Positions 53,234 through 62,270 of a stretch of DNA of 64,000 bases are shown here, in pieces. The first letter of the stretch is position 1; every line of letters starts with the position of its first letter. The translations under genes were made by a program, and so were the position numbers. Source of the stretch: Pullichristensenella sp963930055 (GTDB taxonomy: Bacteria; Bacillota; Clostridia; Christensenellales; Aristaeellaceae); assembly GCA_963930055.1 (NCBI GenBank), contig CAWVKS010000001.1:194308-258307 (forward strand). Direction: 5' to 3'. The notes below the pieces were generated by a model. It made no database searches. It was not told the origin of the DNA and was given only the letters and a program-made list of their open reading frames with translations.

Positions 53234-55525
53234 ATGAAAAAACTGCTTGCCCTGGCACTGGTATGCCTGTTGACGCTCACTTTGACCGCTTACGCCGCCA
53301 CGAACGACGCGGCGCTGCTCCGCCGCGGCGACGCGAACGCCTACGAAGGCGACCTGCGCGGCCTCGCCGCCGCGGACGGCACGCTCTACATACTCGCCGG
53401 CGACGCGCTCTACACGCTCGCGGCGGGGGAGAGCGCCCCGGCGCGCCAAATGCTGGCGCTGGAGGAAGAAACGCTGGAAGAGGGTGTGACGCGGCGATAC
53501 GAAGCCGTCGCCCTCGTATCGCTGCCGGAGCGCCCGGCGCTGCTCGCCGCCGAGATCGTCCGCGAGGACTTTGGCGACGGGGAAGCGTTTGAAACCGTGG
53601 AAAATGTCTGCCTTCGAGAGCTGTCGCCGGACGGCATGGGCGAGGAGATTTGCGAACTGGACTGGTACGATCTCCTGCGCGCCGATGAAAGGGGCGAGCG
53701 CCTGCCCGAGGTCAGCCTGCCCGTGGCCACGGGCGATGCCCTTTGCTTCCGCAGCGAGCAGTCCGGCGCGGAGATCGTCGCCGTCACCGACCTGAATAGC
53801 GGCGATACGGAAGCATACTACATCGACGAACTGGCGGACGGGGCCACGCTGGAAGGGCTGTGCGCCTACAAGGATGGAACCGCCCTCGTCCTCACCGTTC
53901 AGTGGGGAGAGACGCAGAACGCCTGCGCCCTCCACGCCTTCGACCCGGCGGAAGGGACGTTTGAACCGCTGGCGACCTTCTCCTGCCCCTCCTCCGCCTG
54001 CCCCGCAGGTCCCGCCTACGACGAGGCGACGGATACGCTCTATATCGCCCTCGCTGGAGAGTTGTGCGCCCTTCCCGGCCTCGACCCGGCAGGCATGCAG
54101 GCCGTGGCCGCCATGCCGCTGGAGCGCATGAACGATGTCTCCCCCGTGCTGTTGAACGGTTTTTACATCGCTGGCAACGGCGACGCCGTGGTGCGCCGCG
54201 CCACCGACCCGGCACAGCGCGCGCAGACGCGCCTCATCGTCCAGAACGGCTACACCGCCTCGCTGGAGAACGCTTATTACGACTTCATGGCCGCGCGCGG
54301 CGATGTGGAAGCGACGCTCACGGACTTTGGCGGCGACCTCGTGCAGTCCCTGCTGGGAAAGTCCCAAGAGGTGGACATTTACTGCGCGGACGCGCAACTT
54401 CCCGCCTACGAAGCCGCCCTCTCCCGCGGCTACCTGCCCGCCATTGAAGACGAGGCCGTGCAGGCCTTCGTCGACCGCTGCTATCCCTTTGTGCGCGAAG
54501 TGTGCATGCGCGATGGGGAAGCGGTGGCCGTGCCCACGGGCATGGTGCTGCGCACGCGCCTTGGCTGCAACGAAGAACTGCTGGGCGCTTTGGGCATGGC
54601 GCGCGAGGAACTGCCCGCGACGTGGCCGGACTTCTTCGCCTCGCTGGAAGGACTCTCGCGGCGCGTGGAGGCCATCCCCGGCGCGACGCTCTTTGAGAGC
54701 GGAGAGGATAGGGAAAGCCTGCGGCAGGCGCTGCTCACCGCACTGCTCGACGATTGCGTCGCCGCCTTCGCCCGCCCGGAGAACGGCTATGCCTTCGACG
54801 CCTCCGCCCTGCGCGCCGCGCTCGCGGCCTTCGAGGCCGTCCCGTGGGAAGCGTTTGTCCCTGAAACGGGCGATGGGGAAGGAGAAACGCCGTCCAATGG
54901 CGAAATGAGCATGAGCGCGGCCTCCGCCGCCGTCTCCGCCCCGGAAAACACCGCCCTGTTCTCTCTCAACGTGGATGGCGGCGCGCGCGAGGGCGCGTCT
55001 GGCGGCTTCGCGCTTTTGCCGCTGGCCATTGCCGAGGGCGAAGAAGCGCTGGTGCTGGCCGAGGTCAGCGTCGCCTTTGTCAACCCCTACGCGCAGCACC
55101 CCGAAGAGGCGGAGGACTTCCTCGCCACGCTCGTATCCTCCATGGACGGCGTACTCAAACTCCAGCTCGCGCCCGGGGGCGCGCCCCTTGCCCGCGCGGA
55201 CTATGAAGCGCGCCTCGCCGCCTACGATGAGCGCCTCGCCGCCCTGCGCGCGCAGGGAGAAGAAGCACAGGCGGCATACATCGCCTGCGAAGCCGAGCGC
55301 GAGCAGTACGCCTCAAGCGGCGGCTGGCTGGCCAGCGAAGCAAGCCTCGCGCGCTACCGCGCCCTTGCGGAAACCATCGCGCCCGCGCGTGATCCCGGCC
55401 TTGCCAGCGGCGAGGCGGCATGGTACGCGCGCGTCCAGCAGTATCTGGATGGCGCGCTCACCGCCGATGCCTTCGTCGCCGAACTGGAAAGCTCTTTGCA
55501 GATGATGGCCCAGGAAGGGTATTAA
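53234..55525 (+). CDS. Propeller-fused extracellular solute-binding protein, paralogue 3
   Basis: This 763-residue exported protein has a signal peptide (1-22, ending TAYAA) and a propeller-like region (about 25-320) with GTLYILAGDALYTLAAGES. The junction VVRRATDPAQRAQTRLIVQ is followed by a solute-binding domain (about 330-763) containing VDIYCADAQLPAYEAALSRG, EELPATWPDFFASLE and VSVAFVNPYAQHPEEAEDF, ending in MMAQEGY. Codons are strongly GC-rich like the flanks. GGGAGGAATGGG precedes ATG 53234. The gap to paralogue 2 is 46 bases, with no terminator, so the array is read as one unit. Confidence 0.78.
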   Translation: MKKLLALALVCLLTLTLTAYAATNDAALLRRGDANAYEGDLRGLAAADGTLYILAGDALYTLAAGESAPARQMLALEEETLEEGVTRRYEAVALVSLPERPALLAAEIVREDFGDGEAFETVENVCLRELSPDGMGEEICELDWYDLLRADERGERLPEVSLPVATGDALCFRSEQSGAEIVAVTDLNSGDTEAYYIDELADGATLEGLCAYKDGTALVLTVQWGETQNACALHAFDPAEGTFEPLATFSCPSSACPAGPAYDEATDTLYIALAGELCALPGLDPAGMQAVAAMPLERMNDVSPVLLNGFYIAGNGDAVVRRATDPAQRAQTRLIVQNGYTASLENAYYDFMAARGDVEATLTDFGGDLVQSLLGKSQEVDIYCADAQLPAYEAALSRGYLPAIEDEAVQAFVDRCYPFVREVCMRDGEAVAVPTGMVLRTRLGCNEELLGALGMAREELPATWPDFFASLEGLSRRVEAIPGATLFESGEDRESLRQALLTALLDDCVAAFARPENGYAFDASALRAALAAFEAVPWEAFVPETGDGEGETPSNGEMSMSAASAAVSAPENTALFSLNVDGGAREGASGGFALLPLAIAEGEEALVLAEVSVAFVNPYAQHPEEAEDFLATLVSSMDGVLKLQLAPGGAPLARADYEARLAAYDERLAALRAQGEEAQAAYIACEAEREQYASSGGWLASEASLARYRALAETIAPARDPGLASGEAAWYARVQQYLDGALTADAFVAELESSLQMMAQEGY

Positions 55526-55567
55526 ACTGTTCCGGGGCGGCCCATGGGCCGCAGAAAGGAGCGAACC

Positions 55568-57895
55568 ATGAAAAAGTTTCTCTCTCTGCTCGCGGCGCTG
55601 GCGCTTGCGGCGCTGCCCCTGACGGCCTTTGCCGCGCCTGGCGATGCGCTCCTTTTGCGCGCGGATGGTGAGCACGGTGTGGATCTGCGCGGCCTCATAG
55701 AAGTGGACGGTACGGTATACATGTTCACCTATAATGATGAACTCTATACGCTCGCGCCCGGCGCGGACGCGCCCGAACGCCGCGCCTTTCAGACCCCTCA
55801 GCCGGAAGAAGAGGATGAAGGCGTCATCCTCTACCCATACATCGCTGCATTCATCGCCTACGATGGCGCGCCCTGCGTTATCGTCACCGAAACCCTTACA
55901 GAGACCGAAGGGGAGGGCGAGGACGCAGAATACTTCAGTACCTGCGAGGGCGCGTGGCTCTACGCGCTTGCGTTCGATGAAGAGGGAAATGCCTCCGTTG
56001 GCGAAGAACTCGTGGAGCTGGACTGGTTCGGCCTTGTCCAGGGGAATGGCTATTATGAGAATTACGCCCAGTGCGACCGTCCCTTCGTAGCCGACGGGTT
56101 CCTCTATTTTACCAGCTACGACGAAAGCGGCAACGACATCTTTATTGCCACCGACCTCGCAGATGGCGATACCGACGTCTACTATCCCGCCGATCTCGGC
56201 ATGGACGCCCGCCTTGAGGAACTATGCGCCTATAAGGATGGCCTGCTGCTGGCCATGGCTATCGACTACGGCGAGAATGGCAACACCATCCGCTTCCACG
56301 CCGTTGATCTTGAAGAAGAGACGGTAGAGCCGCTAGCCGAGATTACCCCGGACGGCTATGCCTACCCGGACGGCCTCGCCTACCGGGGGGTCAACGATAC
56401 GCTCTACTTCGCCATGGACGGCGAGATTTGGGCGTTACCGGGCATGGACGCGGAAAAGCTGCAATCCGTAGCCTCCGTCCCGGTGGAGGCGTCCTACGAC
56501 GTGCGCCCCGTGATTACGGAAGAGGGCTACTATATCACCGGCAACTACGAGGCCGTCGTGCGCCGCAACACCGACCCCGCCCTGCGCTCCGACGTCCGCC
56601 TCACCGTGCAGAAGAACTACAATTCCACGATCGACAACGCCTACTACGCTTTCACCGCCGAATATGGCGATGTGGAAGTGGTTATGACCCAACAGACGCA
56701 GGACGTGGTACAGGCGATGATGAACCGCTCTGCGGACGTGGATATCTACTGCCTGAGCGTCGATTCGGCAGAGTATGAGGCCGTTTATTCGCGCGGCTAC
56801 ATGGCGGAGCTGACGGAAAGCGAGGAGCTTTCTGCCTTCATAGACAGTCTCTATCCCTTCGCGCGCGAGGCCTGCGTGAAGGATGGCGAACTTTTGGGCG
56901 TGCCCGTGGAGTTTTACGCAAACAGCATGGGCTACGACCCCGAGGCTTTCGCCCGCCTTGGCCTCACCGGGGAAGACGTGCCCACCACATGGCAGGCGTT
57001 TTTTGAAAGCCTCGAACCGCTGGCGGCGAAGGTGGCCGAAGTCGAGGGCATGACCCTCTTTGACGGCTTTGAGGACTACGGCAGCGCCCGCTTCATGCTT
57101 CTGGATACGATGCTCGCCAGCTACATGGCCTACATCTCCCAGCCCGGAAGCGAACTGGCGTTTGATACCGAGGCCTTCCGCGGCGCGCTCAACGCCTGCG
57201 AAGCGGTCGATTGGACGGCGCTTGGCCTCGCCGAACCCGAGGATATGAATGGATACAGCTGGACATCCAGCAGCGGCGAAAGCACGCACGACGCCCTCTT
57301 TTCCAGCTACGGCAACCCCATCGCTGATACCTACGCCGTGCAGGGCGCGTTCCAGCCGCTGCCGCTGGGCTTTGATGGAAGCCGCCAGCTCTCCGCGCAG
57401 ATGACCGTCGCTTTCGTCAACCCCTTCTCCCAGCACCGCGAGGAGGCCGTCGCCTTTCTGGAGGCAGTCGCGCGGGAGATGGAACCCGTCCTGAAGATAC
57501 AGCTCTGCCCGGAGGAAAACGAGCCGGTGAGAAACCCCAATTACGACACCACGCTCGCCGACTACGACCAGATGATCGCCGACGCGCAGGCCCAGCACGA
57601 CGCGGCGGAGACCGACGCAGAAAAGCAGGCCTACGCGGCCATCCTCGCCGAATACGAAAAGATGCGCGAGGACTTCCTCCGCTACGGCGCCTGGCAGGCC
57701 AGCGAGGAGAGCATCGCGCGCTACCGCGAATTTGCCCCGCAGATCATCGTCATCCGCAACCTCGGCATGGGCGGCGACAATGCCTCCGCCTTCTATGAGC
57801 TGCAAAACCAGTTCACGCAGGGCCTCATCACCGCCGATGAGTTCATCGAGGGCGTGGACGGCAAATTGCAGATGATGATGCTCGAGGGCATGTAG
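55568..57895 (+). CDS. Propeller-fused extracellular solute-binding protein, paralogue 4
   Basis: This 775-residue exported protein has a signal peptide (about 1-22, ending TAFAA) and a propeller-like region (about 25-330) with GTVYMFTYNDELYTLAPG. The junction VVRRNTDPALRSDVRLTVQ is followed by a solute-binding domain with DVDIYCLSVDSAEYEAVYSR, YDPEAFARLGLTGEDVPTTW and MTVAFVNPFSQHREEAVAFL. It shares long runs with paralogue 2 (for example VYSRGYMAELT and YDPEAFARLGLT), which points to a more recent duplication. ATG 55568 follows AAGGAGCGAACC; the in-frame ATG 55544 precedes that element. The permease genes follow 46 bases later. Confidence 0.78.
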   Translation: MKKFLSLLAALALAALPLTAFAAPGDALLLRADGEHGVDLRGLIEVDGTVYMFTYNDELYTLAPGADAPERRAFQTPQPEEEDEGVILYPYIAAFIAYDGAPCVIVTETLTETEGEGEDAEYFSTCEGAWLYALAFDEEGNASVGEELVELDWFGLVQGNGYYENYAQCDRPFVADGFLYFTSYDESGNDIFIATDLADGDTDVYYPADLGMDARLEELCAYKDGLLLAMAIDYGENGNTIRFHAVDLEEETVEPLAEITPDGYAYPDGLAYRGVNDTLYFAMDGEIWALPGMDAEKLQSVASVPVEASYDVRPVITEEGYYITGNYEAVVRRNTDPALRSDVRLTVQKNYNSTIDNAYYAFTAEYGDVEVVMTQQTQDVVQAMMNRSADVDIYCLSVDSAEYEAVYSRGYMAELTESEELSAFIDSLYPFAREACVKDGELLGVPVEFYANSMGYDPEAFARLGLTGEDVPTTWQAFFESLEPLAAKVAEVEGMTLFDGFEDYGSARFMLLDTMLASYMAYISQPGSELAFDTEAFRGALNACEAVDWTALGLAEPEDMNGYSWTSSSGESTHDALFSSYGNPIADTYAVQGAFQPLPLGFDGSRQLSAQMTVAFVNPFSQHREEAVAFLEAVAREMEPVLKIQLCPEENEPVRNPNYDTTLADYDQMIADAQAQHDAAETDAEKQAYAAILAEYEKMREDFLRYGAWQASEESIARYREFAPQIIVIRNLGMGGDNASAFYELQNQFTQGLITADEFIEGVDGKLQMMMLEGM

Positions 57896-57941
57896 CAAAA
57901 TACGAAACGCGCGCATCCGCCGCGCGGGGGGAGGCAAACAC

Positions 57942-58796
57942 GTGTTTACCCGCAAGCGCTCGGCGCTTCTCTACCTGCTGCCGGGCCTTATCGGCCTGAC
58001 GCTGTTCTACATCGTGCCGTTCATCGGCGGCATCTATTACAGTCTCACCGACGGCAGTTATAAAAACGCCTTTGTCGGCCTGCAAAACTACATAAACATC
58101 TGGAAAAACGAAATGTTCCTGCTGGGGCTGAAAAACACGCTGGAACTGTCTCTCATCTGCACGCCGCTGGTGTGGGCGCTGTCGTTCATCGTCGCCATGC
58201 TCCTGAACCGTCTGAAACCCGGCGGGTCGTTCTTCCGCAACAGCATCCTCATGCCCTATCTGATGCCCTCCTCGGCGATGCTGCTGATCTGGCTGGTGTT
58301 GTTCGATTATGGCGGCGTCATCAATCGCTTGGTCACGTCGCTGGGGCTTGCGCGCGTTTCCTGGCTGGAGGGGGCGGCGCTGCGCGTGCCGGTCATCCTC
58401 ATGTTCGTGTGGAAAAACCTCGGCTTTGCCGTGGTCATCTTCCTGGCGGCGCTGCAATCCATCCCCGAGCCCTTGTATGAATATGCCCGTTTGGAGGGCG
58501 CGGGCTTTTTCCGCCAGGCGTTCTCCATCACGCTGCCCATGGTGGTGCCCAGCGCCTTTCTCGTGTTCGTGCTCTCGTGGATCAACGCCTTCAAGATCTT
58601 CAAGGAGGTCTACTTCATCGGCGGCGCCTACCCGGACGAGGCCGTCTATACACTGCAAAACTACATGAACAACATGTTCGGCAAACTCAACTACCAGAAT
58701 GTCACCACCGCAGCCTACAGCTTCGCCATCATCGTCTTTATCATCTTCGGCGCGCTGTTTTTCATGCAGAAGCGGTTGCAGGACAGGCTCAATTAG
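57942..58796 (+). CDS. CUT1-type ABC sugar permease, MalF-like
   Basis: This 284-residue membrane protein has six hydrophobic helices and the permease EAA loop EYARLEGAGFFRQAFSITLP near 184-203, which docks on the ATPase. The opening RKRSALLYLLPGLIGLTLFY is typical of MalF/UgpA-type sugar permeases of Gram-positive bacteria. GTG 57942 is the start, with GGGGGAGGCAAACAC upstream. It pairs with the MalG-like gene 9 bases downstream and presumably receives ligands from the upstream binding proteins. No ATPase gene is present in the window. Confidence 0.92.
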   Translation: MFTRKRSALLYLLPGLIGLTLFYIVPFIGGIYYSLTDGSYKNAFVGLQNYINIWKNEMFLLGLKNTLELSLICTPLVWALSFIVAMLLNRLKPGGSFFRNSILMPYLMPSSAMLLIWLVLFDYGGVINRLVTSLGLARVSWLEGAALRVPVILMFVWKNLGFAVVIFLAALQSIPEPLYEYARLEGAGFFRQAFSITLPMVVPSAFLVFVLSWINAFKIFKEVYFIGGAYPDEAVYTLQNYMNNMFGKLNYQNVTTAAYSFAIIVFIIFGALFFMQKRLQDRLN

Positions 58797-58805
58797 GAGG
58801 GCGCG

Positions 58806-59663
58806 ATGCGGACACTGCGAAAAAAACATATACTCTCCCGCGTCCTTTTGACGCTTGTGGCGCTCGTCATCCTCCTGCCCGTGTTGCTCACGGCGCTTTA
58901 CTCGTTCTTCTCCCCGGAGGAGATCAAGGCCTTTATGGAGACGCGCGGCAACTACGACGCCTCCGCGTGGATGGAGATCAAACTGGCCCCGCGCGTGTTT
59001 TCCTTGAGCCAGTACTACAACATACTCATCGAGGACGTGTCGGTGCTGCGCCTTCTCTGCAATTCAGCCATGTACACCGTGGCCATCCTCCTGGGGCAGG
59101 CGCTCGTCATCCCCGCCATGGCCTACGCCTTGAGCCGCTTTAAGTTCCGCGGGCGGGACGCCATCTTCTTCATCGTCATCATGCTCATGCTTTTGCCCTT
59201 TCAGGTGACGATGGTGCCCAACGTACTCACGCTGCGGGCGATGGGGCTGCTCAACACCGCCTGGGCGGTGATCCTGCCCACCTGCTTTGCGCCATTTTAC
59301 ATCTTTCTCGTGCGCCAGTTCATGGTGGGCCTGCCCCGGGAAATCCTCGAGGCGGCGGAGGTGGACGGCGCGGGCACATTCCGCTGCTTCATCCACGTGG
59401 CGCTGCCGGTCTGCCGCCCCATTCTCGGCGCGGCGGTGGCGCTGTCGTTCGCCGATTGCTGGAATCTGGTGGAACAGCCGCTCACTTATCTGGCTGGGCA
59501 GACGCAACTCATGCCCCTCTCGGTGATGTTCAACCAGCTTACGGAAAACCCCTCCGGCGTGGAATTTGCCGGCGCGGCGCTCTACATCCTTCCGGCGCTG
59601 CTGATCTATCTCTATTTTCAGAAGGATATACTCTCCGGCATACAGCTTACGGAGCTCAAATAG
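58806..59663 (+). CDS. CUT1-type ABC sugar permease, MalG-like
   Basis: This 285-residue membrane protein has six helices and the EAA loop EILEAAEVDGAGTFRCFIHV near 181-200. LPFQVTMVPNVLTLRAMGLL near 138-157 is typical of the MalG/UgpE subunit. It forms a heterodimeric channel with the MalF-like protein. The C terminus is shorter than in most MalG proteins. It is followed 12 bases later by the second HlyD-like adaptor gene, an unusual neighbour for an importer. Confidence 0.92.
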   Translation: MRTLRKKHILSRVLLTLVALVILLPVLLTALYSFFSPEEIKAFMETRGNYDASAWMEIKLAPRVFSLSQYYNILIEDVSVLRLLCNSAMYTVAILLGQALVIPAMAYALSRFKFRGRDAIFFIVIMLMLLPFQVTMVPNVLTLRAMGLLNTAWAVILPTCFAPFYIFLVRQFMVGLPREILEAAEVDGAGTFRCFIHVALPVCRPILGAAVALSFADCWNLVEQPLTYLAGQTQLMPLSVMFNQLTENPSGVEFAGAALYILPALLIYLYFQKDILSGIQLTELK

Positions 59664-59675
59664 GGGGACGGACGC

Positions 59676-61013
59676 ATGAAACTGAAAAAGTACGCCATTC
59701 GCGGCCTGATTATCTTCGCGGTGGTGGTGGCGCTGTGCATGTTCTTTTCCGGCACCATCCGCACCATCACCACCGCCAAGGTCAAACTCCTCACGCCCCG
59801 GCAGGGCAAGTTCTCCGAGCAAGTGGAATTGACCGGCAAGGTGGTCTTTCCCGCCGCCGAGCCGGTGAAGCTGGAAAACGCGCAGGGCGTCTCCCTGACC
59901 GTCACCTCCGTGAAGGTGCAGCCCGGCAGCGAGGTGGAGGAGGGCGACGTGCTCTTCACCGCCGAGATCGCCGATTATGAAAAGAACATGGATACGCTGC
60001 GCCAGAGCTACAACGAAGCCGCCGGCCAGCTTGCCGACCTCGAGCGCAAGAACGCCAATCTGCGCCTGCGCCCCACGGACGAGGCCTGGGCCAAGGCGTA
60101 CACGGCGCTTGCCGAGGCGCAGAACGTCGAGCTCGACGCGCGCGTCACCCGCGACGCCCTGCTCGCCGTCGAGGGCCTGAAGGCGGAAAACGGCGCGCTG
60201 CCCGAGGGCGCCAGCGAGGAACTGACCGAGGCGTGGGCGGCGCACGATACCGCCGCGCAGGCGCTGAAAGAAGCCGAGGCCGCCATGGAGGCCGCCGAGC
60301 GCTACAACATCTCCGAAACGGCGCGCGCCTACATCGTCGATAAGCAGAAGTACGAACAGCAGATGAAGGACTATGAAGGCCAGATGGTCGACCTGCGCGC
60401 GCTGCGCTCCACGCTGCAAAGCGTAACCGCACCGGATGATGGCTACATCACCGAGGTCAACGTCAAATCCGGCGAGACGTTCGACGCCTCCGGCCCCGCC
60501 TACGCCTTCAGCCCGGAGAAGGAGGACCCGGTCTTGCGCATCGACACCAGCAAGACCACGCTGACCATCTCCCGCGGCACGGATGTCACCTTTGACAGCG
60601 CACGCGGCGGCACGGCGGAGGGCAGCGTCGATTCCACCGGCGTCACCGTCTCCGGCGACACCTATGCCGACGTCGAACTCTCCAGCCGCATGATCCGCGA
60701 TCTGGGCGGCTCCATCGCCATGCTGGCGGAGGACATTCCCGTGCGCGTCAGCTATCGTTCGAACGACAACACCACGCTGCTCCCCTCCAGCGCCGTGCGC
60801 GGCGCGGGCGACGACCGCTACGTCTATACCGTCCAGCAGACGCAGAGCGCCTTTGGCGTCAACAGCCTGGTCACGCAGAAGCAGTCCGTCACCGTGCTGG
60901 CCGAGGCCGAGGGAACCGTCAGCGTCGCCGAAGACCTCAGCTATATGCAGATTGCTTACATGGAAGACCGCGAGATCGGCGAGAACACCACCGTCATGGA
61001 GTACGTGAACTGA
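59676..61013 (+). CDS. HlyD/RND-type adaptor protein
   Basis: This 445-residue protein has an N-terminal membrane anchor (about 9-28) and a barrel/lipoyl region with VTSVKVQPGSEVEEGDVLFT near 70-89. A long helical hairpin (about 95-230, rich in Ala, Glu and Lys) follows, then the second lipoyl half VTAPDDGYITEVNVKSGETF near 250-269, and a beta barrel. This is the complete layout of a membrane-fusion adaptor such as MacA. It is read directly into the MacB-like gene (1 base apart), which supports a MacAB-like pair, although no ATPase domain accompanies them. Confidence 0.85.
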   Translation: MKLKKYAIRGLIIFAVVVALCMFFSGTIRTITTAKVKLLTPRQGKFSEQVELTGKVVFPAAEPVKLENAQGVSLTVTSVKVQPGSEVEEGDVLFTAEIADYEKNMDTLRQSYNEAAGQLADLERKNANLRLRPTDEAWAKAYTALAEAQNVELDARVTRDALLAVEGLKAENGALPEGASEELTEAWAAHDTAAQALKEAEAAMEAAERYNISETARAYIVDKQKYEQQMKDYEGQMVDLRALRSTLQSVTAPDDGYITEVNVKSGETFDASGPAYAFSPEKEDPVLRIDTSKTTLTISRGTDVTFDSARGGTAEGSVDSTGVTVSGDTYADVELSSRMIRDLGGSIAMLAEDIPVRVSYRSNDNTTLLPSSAVRGAGDDRYVYTVQQTQSAFGVNSLVTQKQSVTVLAEAEGTVSVAEDLSYMQIAYMEDREIGENTTVMEYVN

Positions 61014-61014
61014 T

Positions 61015-62220
61015 ATGGAAAAGAAGCGGAAAACGCGCGGCAAATGGCTGCTGGCGCTGGGCGCGCTCTTGATGGCCGCGGGGCTGTGCATGCTCCTTGC
61101 GCAGCCCTCCGTGCTCCAGTACTGCATCGTCGCGCCCACGGACGAGGCCGCGCCGGAACCGTCCGGGCAGGAGGAACAGACGGCGCAGCAGGAGGAGAGC
61201 GGCGCGCTGCAAAAGCTCTGCGAGGCATGGCAAACGCGCGTCGGGGAGGACCTCTCCGAAGTCCTTTCGGCAGCCTCCATCGCCGCGCGGGACTATGGCT
61301 TCGCCCTCTCCGGCGAGGGCGGCAGCGCCACGGCGACGTTGACGGCGGTGGGCGAAAACTGGTTTTCGGTCTACCCGCGCTACCTCGTCTCCGGCCGGCT
61401 GATGACTCAGCAGGAATTGAAGGATGGCGACCGCCTCATCGTCCTCGACGAACCGCTGGCCTTCAAGCTCTTTCCCACCGCCGACCCCATCGGGCGCGAA
61501 CTGACCATCGGCACAGAGCGCTATGAGGTCATCGGCGTGGTGCGCTACCGCCGCTCGGTGGGGGAATACGAGCAGTATCAGGCCTACATCCCCTACACAA
61601 GCGCCGCCGAAGACCGACTGCCCATGGAAATCGTCGAGGTCTGCGGCGTCGCCCTGCCGCAGTCGGGCGCATCCCGCGCCTTTGAGGATGCGGGCGAGAA
61701 CTGGCAGGATGGCGGCACGTTCATCGACACGGACAAGGAGGCCATGCGCGGCGGCATCGTCGCCCGCGCGCTGGCCATCGCCCTCGGCCTTTACCTGATT
61801 TTGTATCTCTTGCGCCGCCTCAACCGCTGCGCCGCCAGCTTTGGCGCGAACATACGCGCGCGCCTGCAAACGGAGTATTTCCGCGATATGCTGCCCGGCC
61901 TTCTGCCGCGCTTCTTTCTGCTGGCGCTGGGCTATGCCGCCCTGCTCGCCGCCGCCTTTGGCGTTTTGACGCTGGCCATCGAGCCGATGTACGTCTTTAC
62001 CGAGTGGATACCGGACGTGCTGGTGGAACTTTCCTCCATCACTGAGCGCTTCTGGCAGCTCACGAGCGCCGCGGCCGCGCCCATCGCCATCCGCACGAAG
62101 GAATACGCTGAGGTACGCTTCTGGTCCGGCCTCGTCCGCTGGGGCGCGCTCTCCGCGCTCACCGGCGCGCTGGTGATGGCTCTCTCCGCGCGGCGCGGGA
62201 AAGACAGGAACAAAGAATAA
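61015..62220 (+). CDS. MacB/FtsX-like membrane protein without ATPase domain
   Basis: This 401-residue protein has an N-terminal helix (about 10-30), a large extracytoplasmic domain (about 35-240) with the MacB-type core segment VSGRLMTQQELKDGDRLIVL, then LFPTADPIGRELTIGTERYE and VIGVV, and three C-terminal helices (about 248-267, 300-327, 366-388). MacB and FtsX permeases couple ATP hydrolysis in the cytoplasm to mechanical work outside the membrane. Here the ATPase is absent from the protein and the neighbourhood. It directly follows the adaptor gene and ends the cluster before a shared terminator. Confidence 0.78.
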   Translation: MEKKRKTRGKWLLALGALLMAAGLCMLLAQPSVLQYCIVAPTDEAAPEPSGQEEQTAQQEESGALQKLCEAWQTRVGEDLSEVLSAASIAARDYGFALSGEGGSATATLTAVGENWFSVYPRYLVSGRLMTQQELKDGDRLIVLDEPLAFKLFPTADPIGRELTIGTERYEVIGVVRYRRSVGEYEQYQAYIPYTSAAEDRLPMEIVEVCGVALPQSGASRAFEDAGENWQDGGTFIDTDKEAMRGGIVARALAIALGLYLILYLLRRLNRCAASFGANIRARLQTEYFRDMLPGLLPRFFLLALGYAALLAAAFGVLTLAIEPMYVFTEWIPDVLVELSSITERFWQLTSAAAAPIAIRTKEYAEVRFWSGLVRWGALSALTGALVMALSARRGKDRNKE

Positions 62221-62226
62221 AAAACA

Positions 62227-62254
62227 ACGGCGGGAGGCAAGCGCTTCCCGCCGT
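62227..62254. terminator. Bidirectional terminator between the MacB-like and sortase genes
   Basis: ACGGCGGGA (62227-62235) pairs with TCCCGCCGT (62246-62254). T-rich tails occur on both sides: GAATTTATTTT on plus and TGTTTTTTATT on minus. Confidence 0.8.
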
Positions 62255-62270
62255 GAATTTATTTTGGCTC

